Part shown: piece after piece, positions 60,604-64,000 of the stretch
How the letters are laid out: each line of letters starts with the position of its first letter
Numbering within the stretch: position 1 is the first letter of the stretch
Assembly: GCA_963752745.1 (NCBI GenBank)
Contig: CAVWAK010000019.1
Span: forward strand, 24,559 to 88,558
Length of the DNA: 64,000 nt
Reading direction: 5' to 3'
Origin: Thiogranum sp963752745
GTDB taxonomy: Bacteria; Pseudomonadota; Gammaproteobacteria; DSM-19610
Position numbers and translations under genes: made by a program
Notes under the pieces: model-generated
What the model was told of the DNA's origin: nothing
What the model saw: only the letters and a program-made list of their open reading frames with translations
The model's database searches: none

Positions 60604-61723
60604 TTAGTCGGCGTAAGCCGATCGCAGCTCCGCCACCAGTTGCGGCAGCGCGTTAGCCCCGATTGCCACCCGAATATTCTCCATAAGCTGTTGATAATAA
60701 TGTAAATTATGGATCGTTGCCAGGCGCGGCCCCAGGATCTCGCCGCACTTTACCAGGTGCCGGAGATAGGCAAGGCTGTAGTTGGAGCAGGTGTAGCAGC
60801 CGCAGGCCGGGTCCGGCGGCGACGTATCGTCCCGATACCGGGCGTGCCGGAATTTGACCGTACCGCGCGACGTGAATAGCTGGCCGTTGCGGGCATGTCG
60901 TGTCGGAATCACGCAGTCGAACATGTCGACGCCGCGCAGCACGGCTTCGGCAATATCGACCGGCGTACCGACGCCCATCAGGTAGCGCGGCACGATCTGC
61001 CGGCATGCGCGGCATCAGGGCATCCAGCACCGCGTGGCGCTCGTCTTCCGGTTCGCCGACCGCCAGGCCGCCGATGGCGTAGCCGTCGAAGCCGATGGCC
61101 GTCAGTCCCGCCAGCGATTCTTCGCGCAGCGCGTCGTAGATACCGCCCTGGACGATGCCGAACAACGCCTCACCGCGCTCCGGCTCCGCCTGCTTCAGCT
61201 GATCGAAGCGCTCGCGGCTGCGCGCCGCCCAGCGCAGTGACAATTGCATGGACTCCCCGGCGTCCCGTTCGCTCGCCGGATAGGGCGTGCATTCGTCGAA
61301 GATCATCGTAACGTCGGCGTTCAGCTCATGCTGCACTTCGATCGAGCGTTCCGGCGTCAGAAAAACCTCGTCGCCGTTGACCGGCGACTGAAACTTGACG
61401 CCGTCCTCGGTCAGCTTGCGCATGGCCGCGAGCGAAAACACCTGGAAGCCGCCGGAATCCGTCAGTATCGGCTCGTGCCAGTTCATGAACTCGTGCAGGC
61501 CGCCGTGCTTTCGGACAACTTCGGTACCGGGCCGCAACATCAGGTGGAACGTGTTGCCCAGGATGATCTCGGCGCCACTGAGCGCGACCTCTTCCGGCGT
61601 AACGCTCTTCACCGTGCCGTACGTTCCGACCGGCATGAACGCCGGCGTGCTGACCGCGCCGCGCCGAAACTCGAGCGTTCCGCAGCGCGCCGCGCCGGAC
61701 TGGCTGGCAACGGCGAATTTCAC
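60604..61723 (-). CDS. tgt: tRNA-guanine transglycosylase, one frameshift
   Basis: The N-terminal part includes GTYGTVKSVTPEEV, ILTDSGGFQVFSLA (catalytic Asp nucleophile area) and GIVQGGIYD. The frame then shifts near 60990-60994; removing one base joins RMPADR to PRYLMGVGTPVDIAEAV. The rest holds the second Asp (GVDMFDCVIPTRHARNG) and the zinc ligands CxCxxC (CGCYTCSNY) with a later His. The full protein is about 373 residues. It swaps guanine for preQ1 in tRNA anticodons. Its start overlaps the stop of queA by four bases. Confidence 0.9.
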
Positions 61724-62736
61724 GAACGCTCCGGTGTGACGAACATCGCGTCACCGTAGCTGAAGAAACGGTAGCGCTCACGGACCGCGTGCCGGTAAGC
61801 GGCGAGGATGCGGTCCTTGCCGGCAAATGCCGCCATCAGCATGAGTAGCGAGGATTGCGGCAGATGGAAGTTGGTCAGCATCGCGTCGACAGATCGAAAT
61901 TCAAAGCCCGGCAGGATAAAGAGATCGGTTTCGCCATCATACGGCTCGAGCACTCCGCCGGTCGATGCCGATTCCAGCGCGCGCACCGACGTCGTGCCGA
62001 CGGCGATGACGCGGCCGCCCGCTGCACGCGTTTCCCGCACCGCGTCGCAGACCGTCTGATCGACCTGAACACGCTCACTGTGCAAACGATTGGCTTCGAT
62101 CTGTTCAGCGCGCAGCGGCTGAAAGGTGCCAGCGCCGACATGCAAGGTCACCCAGGCGTGGCGAGCACCCGCGGACAGCGTTTCTTCGAGCATCGCGTCA
62201 TCGAAATGCAGGCCCGCCGTCGGCGCAGCGACGGCACCCGGGTCGCGTGCATAGACGGTCTGGTAACGTTCGGCGTCGGCCGTCTCCGCATGACGTTTGA
62301 GATACGGCGGCAGCGGCACCTCGCCCTGTTCCTCCAGGAACGGCAGCACGTCGACAGAAAAAGTAAGCGTGAAGAACTCGTCTTCGCGACCCGTGACTTC
62401 TGCCGCGGCATCACCGCCAAAAAGCAGCCGGCTGCCGGGTTTGGGGGTCTTGCTGGCACGCACCTGGGCCAGCGCATCACGCTCGCCGATGACGCGCTCG
62501 ATCAGGACTTCGGCGCGACCACCCGTGTCCTTGGTCGCCGCGAGACGCGCATTGATGACACGCGTGTCGTTGAAGACCAGCAGATCACCTTCCTGCAACA
62601 GCGAAGGCAGCTCGGCGAACTTTCGATCCTCGAGCCGATCGGCCAGGTGTAACAGCCGGCTGCCACGACGATCGGCGGCCGGATACTGCGCGATCAGCTC
62701 TTCAGGCAGCTCGTAATTGAAGTCGGAAACCAACAT
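61720..62736 (-). CDS. queA: tRNA preQ1(34) S-adenosylmethionine ribosyltransferase-isomerase
   Basis: From the ATG at 62736 (MLVSDFNYELPEELIAQYPA) the enzyme has 338 residues. Typical QueA elements are RGSRLLHLADR, FNDTRVINARL, DPGAVAAPTAGLHFD and VTLHVGAGTFQPLR. It makes epoxyqueuosine from preQ1-tRNA with S-adenosylmethionine. It is followed by tgt with a 4-base overlap. The longer start at 62760 has no clear ribosome-binding site. Confidence 0.9.
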   Translation of the reverse strand: MLVSDFNYELPEELIAQYPAADRRGSRLLHLADRLEDRKFAELPSLLQEGDLLVFNDTRVINARLAATKDTGGRAEVLIERVIGERDALAQVRASKTPKPGSRLLFGGDAAAEVTGREDEFFTLTFSVDVLPFLEEQGEVPLPPYLKRHAETADAERYQTVYARDPGAVAAPTAGLHFDDAMLEETLSAGARHAWVTLHVGAGTFQPLRAEQIEANRLHSERVQVDQTVCDAVRETRAAGGRVIAVGTTSVRALESASTGGVLEPYDGETDLFILPGFEFRSVDAMLTNFHLPQSSLLMLMAAFAGKDRILAAYRHAVRERYRFFSYGDAMFVTPERS

Positions 62737-62796
62737 GGGCGCGCATGGTAACAAAGCCATGCGCGCCCGGGCTGTTTTCGTTGCGGTTGCGGAACT

Positions 62797-63816
62797 TCAG
62801 GTTCTCTCGGTGATGACCACGGCAGGCGGTGCTTCCGGAGCGATCAATATCGAGGCCGGACTCACCTCGGGCAACACCTCGAATAGCATCCCACTCTGCT
62901 TCGCCGGGATTTCGACGTCCAGAGTTCGCTTCTTCTTGTCGCGAACGATGCCGAGCTTCAACGTCTCGCCGGCCTGGTACGAACCGAGGATGCGCATCGC
63001 GTGCCGCACATCTTTAGGTTCACGACCGTCGATGCTCTGGATGACGTCACCGTCCTGCAGTTCAAATGCGTCGGACTCCGGAGCGCTGACGACCAGCAAT
63101 CCCTTGTCGGTACCGAAGTACCGGCCGAGGCCGGCGTTCAGCTCAACGAGCTCCAGTTCACCCAGACCGCTGCCGACCCACGGAAAATCGAACCTGAATT
63201 CTTTCACTATTTCGGGCATCGCATGCACGTCCGGTGCGTGCGCCAACCCGCGCGGGCCGCCATCGCCCTGCCAGACGAAAACGTTTTTGTCGACGATTCG
63301 CGGCTCAACCTCAACCGAGCCCACCTTGCCGCCACGCAGATACTCGATCGTCAAAACGTCACCGGGCTCAACGCCTTCCATGAAATCGAGCAGGCGTCGA
63401 TTGGCCGTCTTGCCATTCTCGGCGCTGAGCGATTCACCGTTGACCGCCGTGATGACGTCGCCAGAACGCAGCCCGGCTTGCGCCGCAGCGCTGCCCGGCG
63501 AAACGCCGTCAATGGCGACGCCCTCGACAGGTTGGTCATCTTTGGCACCGGCGATCATCACACCCAGTCTCGGCTTGCCTGCGAACGCAAACTCGCGCTC
63601 CAGGCGCCCCAGGTGTGGCAGCCGTTCGCTGGTGATTTCAGCGATTTGTCGCGCGGCTTCCGCCATGCGCTTCTCCGCCTCTTCAAGACGCTGATCGAGC
63701 GCCAGCTCCCTGGCCTCGACCTCACGCGCGCCCTGCTCTTCGTCTGACTGCGCAAGGGCCTGGCCCGCCAACAACAGCGCCAGTGCTACCGGCAATATCA
63801 CTTTCCACATCTTCAT
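62797..63816 (-). CDS. Exported double-PDZ protein
   Basis: The 339-residue protein has a signal peptide (VILPVALALLLAGQALAQ) and then an acidic coiled coil (VEARELALDQRLEEAEKRMA). Two PDZ domains follow: LGVMIAGAKDDQPVEGVAID with GDVITAVNGESL, and FELQDGDVIQSIDGREPKDV. No protease domain or catalytic Ser-His is present. It probably binds C-termini of envelope proteins, possibly as an adaptor or anti-sigma-related factor. It lies next to an unidentified gene (63834-64000) on the same strand. Confidence 0.75.
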   Translation of the reverse strand: MKMWKVILPVALALLLAGQALAQSDEEQGAREVEARELALDQRLEEAEKRMAEAARQIAEITSERLPHLGRLEREFAFAGKPRLGVMIAGAKDDQPVEGVAIDGVSPGSAAAQAGLRSGDVITAVNGESLSAENGKTANRRLLDFMEGVEPGDVLTIEYLRGGKVGSVEVEPRIVDKNVFVWQGDGGPRGLAHAPDVHAMPEIVKEFRFDFPWVGSGLGELELVELNAGLGRYFGTDKGLLVVSAPESDAFELQDGDVIQSIDGREPKDVRHAMRILGSYQAGETLKLGIVRDKKKRTLDVEIPAKQSGMLFEVLPEVSPASILIAPEAPPAVVITERT

Positions 63817-63833
63817 TAACGCTTACTCCTGTT

Positions 63834-64000
63834 CTAAAAAGCTGCCCGTTGCGCCTGCGCATAGCGCAACTGCAGCAGCGAATTCATGAGCCTGACGCGC
63901 TCGCGCCAGAAGAGCTCCCGGTCCTCGAGTGACATTTGCACATCGGGGTTATTTAACTGGTAGTCGATCGCCGCAATGCGGTCCTCGAGATTCGAAATCG
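63834..64000 (-). CDS. Partial hypothetical protein, 5' end outside window
   Basis: The minus frame is open from the window edge and ends at TAG 63834-63836. It encodes helical, charged sequence (LEDRIAAIDYQLNNPDVQMS and LEDRELFWRERVRLMNSLLQ). The family is not recognised. It lies 17 bases before the double-PDZ gene on the same strand, so they are probably co-transcribed. Confidence 0.5.
   Translation of the reverse strand, partial: ISNLEDRIAAIDYQLNNPDVQMSLEDRELFWRERVRLMNSLLQLRYAQAQRAAF

Noticed and set aside
61855..62652. Plus-strand frame opposite queA
   Set aside because: Shadow of a well-recognised QueA gene.

Overview
The window reads as chromosomal DNA of a sulfur-oxidising gammaproteobacterium. 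The evidence is a sulfur-globule-like secreted protein (52995-53447), two DsrC/TusE-family proteins (23047-23340 and 55342-55674), many Tat-exported or lipoprotein genes, and a gene set typical of Chromatiales-like bacteria. No tRNA, rRNA, CRISPR array, phage module or intact transposase was seen. Most genes sit alone or in pairs. The spaces between them are full of short palindromic repeats and gene remnants.

Layout. 0-7.7 kb: the 3' part of a surface repeat protein, a GST, gene remnants, a GAF histidine kinase, a divergent AraC/NmrA pair and two REP-like repeats around a small Cys-rich ORF. 7.8-17.1 kb (minus strand): Tat protein plus GMC oxidoreductase, a GH17-GT2 glucan synthase with an outer-membrane partner, an FHA-GAF-PP2C phosphatase and a PQQ-type sugar dehydrogenase. 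17.3-21.6 kb: a molybdenum hydroxylase locus (mobA-like, broken xdhC, iorB-like, iorA-like). 21.6-30.4 kb: scattered redox genes, tusE, a rhodanese, a MerR operon with a clear MerR promoter, and a peptidoglycan-binding lipoprotein. 30.7-35.1 kb: an MscS-type channel and small envelope proteins.

35.1-44.2 kb looks like a cyclic-nucleotide signalling island: a FecR-TPR-beta-barrel fusion, a minimal PEP-CTERM-like peptide, a CHASE2 adenylate cyclase, a Crp/Fnr regulator, a PAS-GGDEF cyclase and a lone cNMP-binding protein behind a perfect FNR box at -41.5. 44.6-50 kb: a YVTN propeller with a SCO1 protein, then a Ser/Thr kinase, a double-FHA protein and a PP2C phosphatase. 50.2-55.7 kb: a carbamoyltransferase/SxtJ/DUF5989 operon, the sulfur globule protein, an orphan ParA behind a perfect CRP site, and an unusual DsrC paralogue. 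56-58.7 kb: a nitroreductase/GNAT/DMT operon.

At about 59,420 the character changes. A secD gene is cut after its first third and joined to unrelated sequence. The rest (secD-yajC-tgt-queA and a PDZ protein) lacks the repeats found elsewhere, so this is either a recombination point or an assembly join.

Two window-wide patterns stand out. One is a superfamily of intergenic palindromes whose ends read GGGG-N-CAG / CTG-N-CCCC with different inner stems. The other is a set of six genes each interrupted by what looks like a single-base insertion, which suggests either consensus errors or widespread decay.
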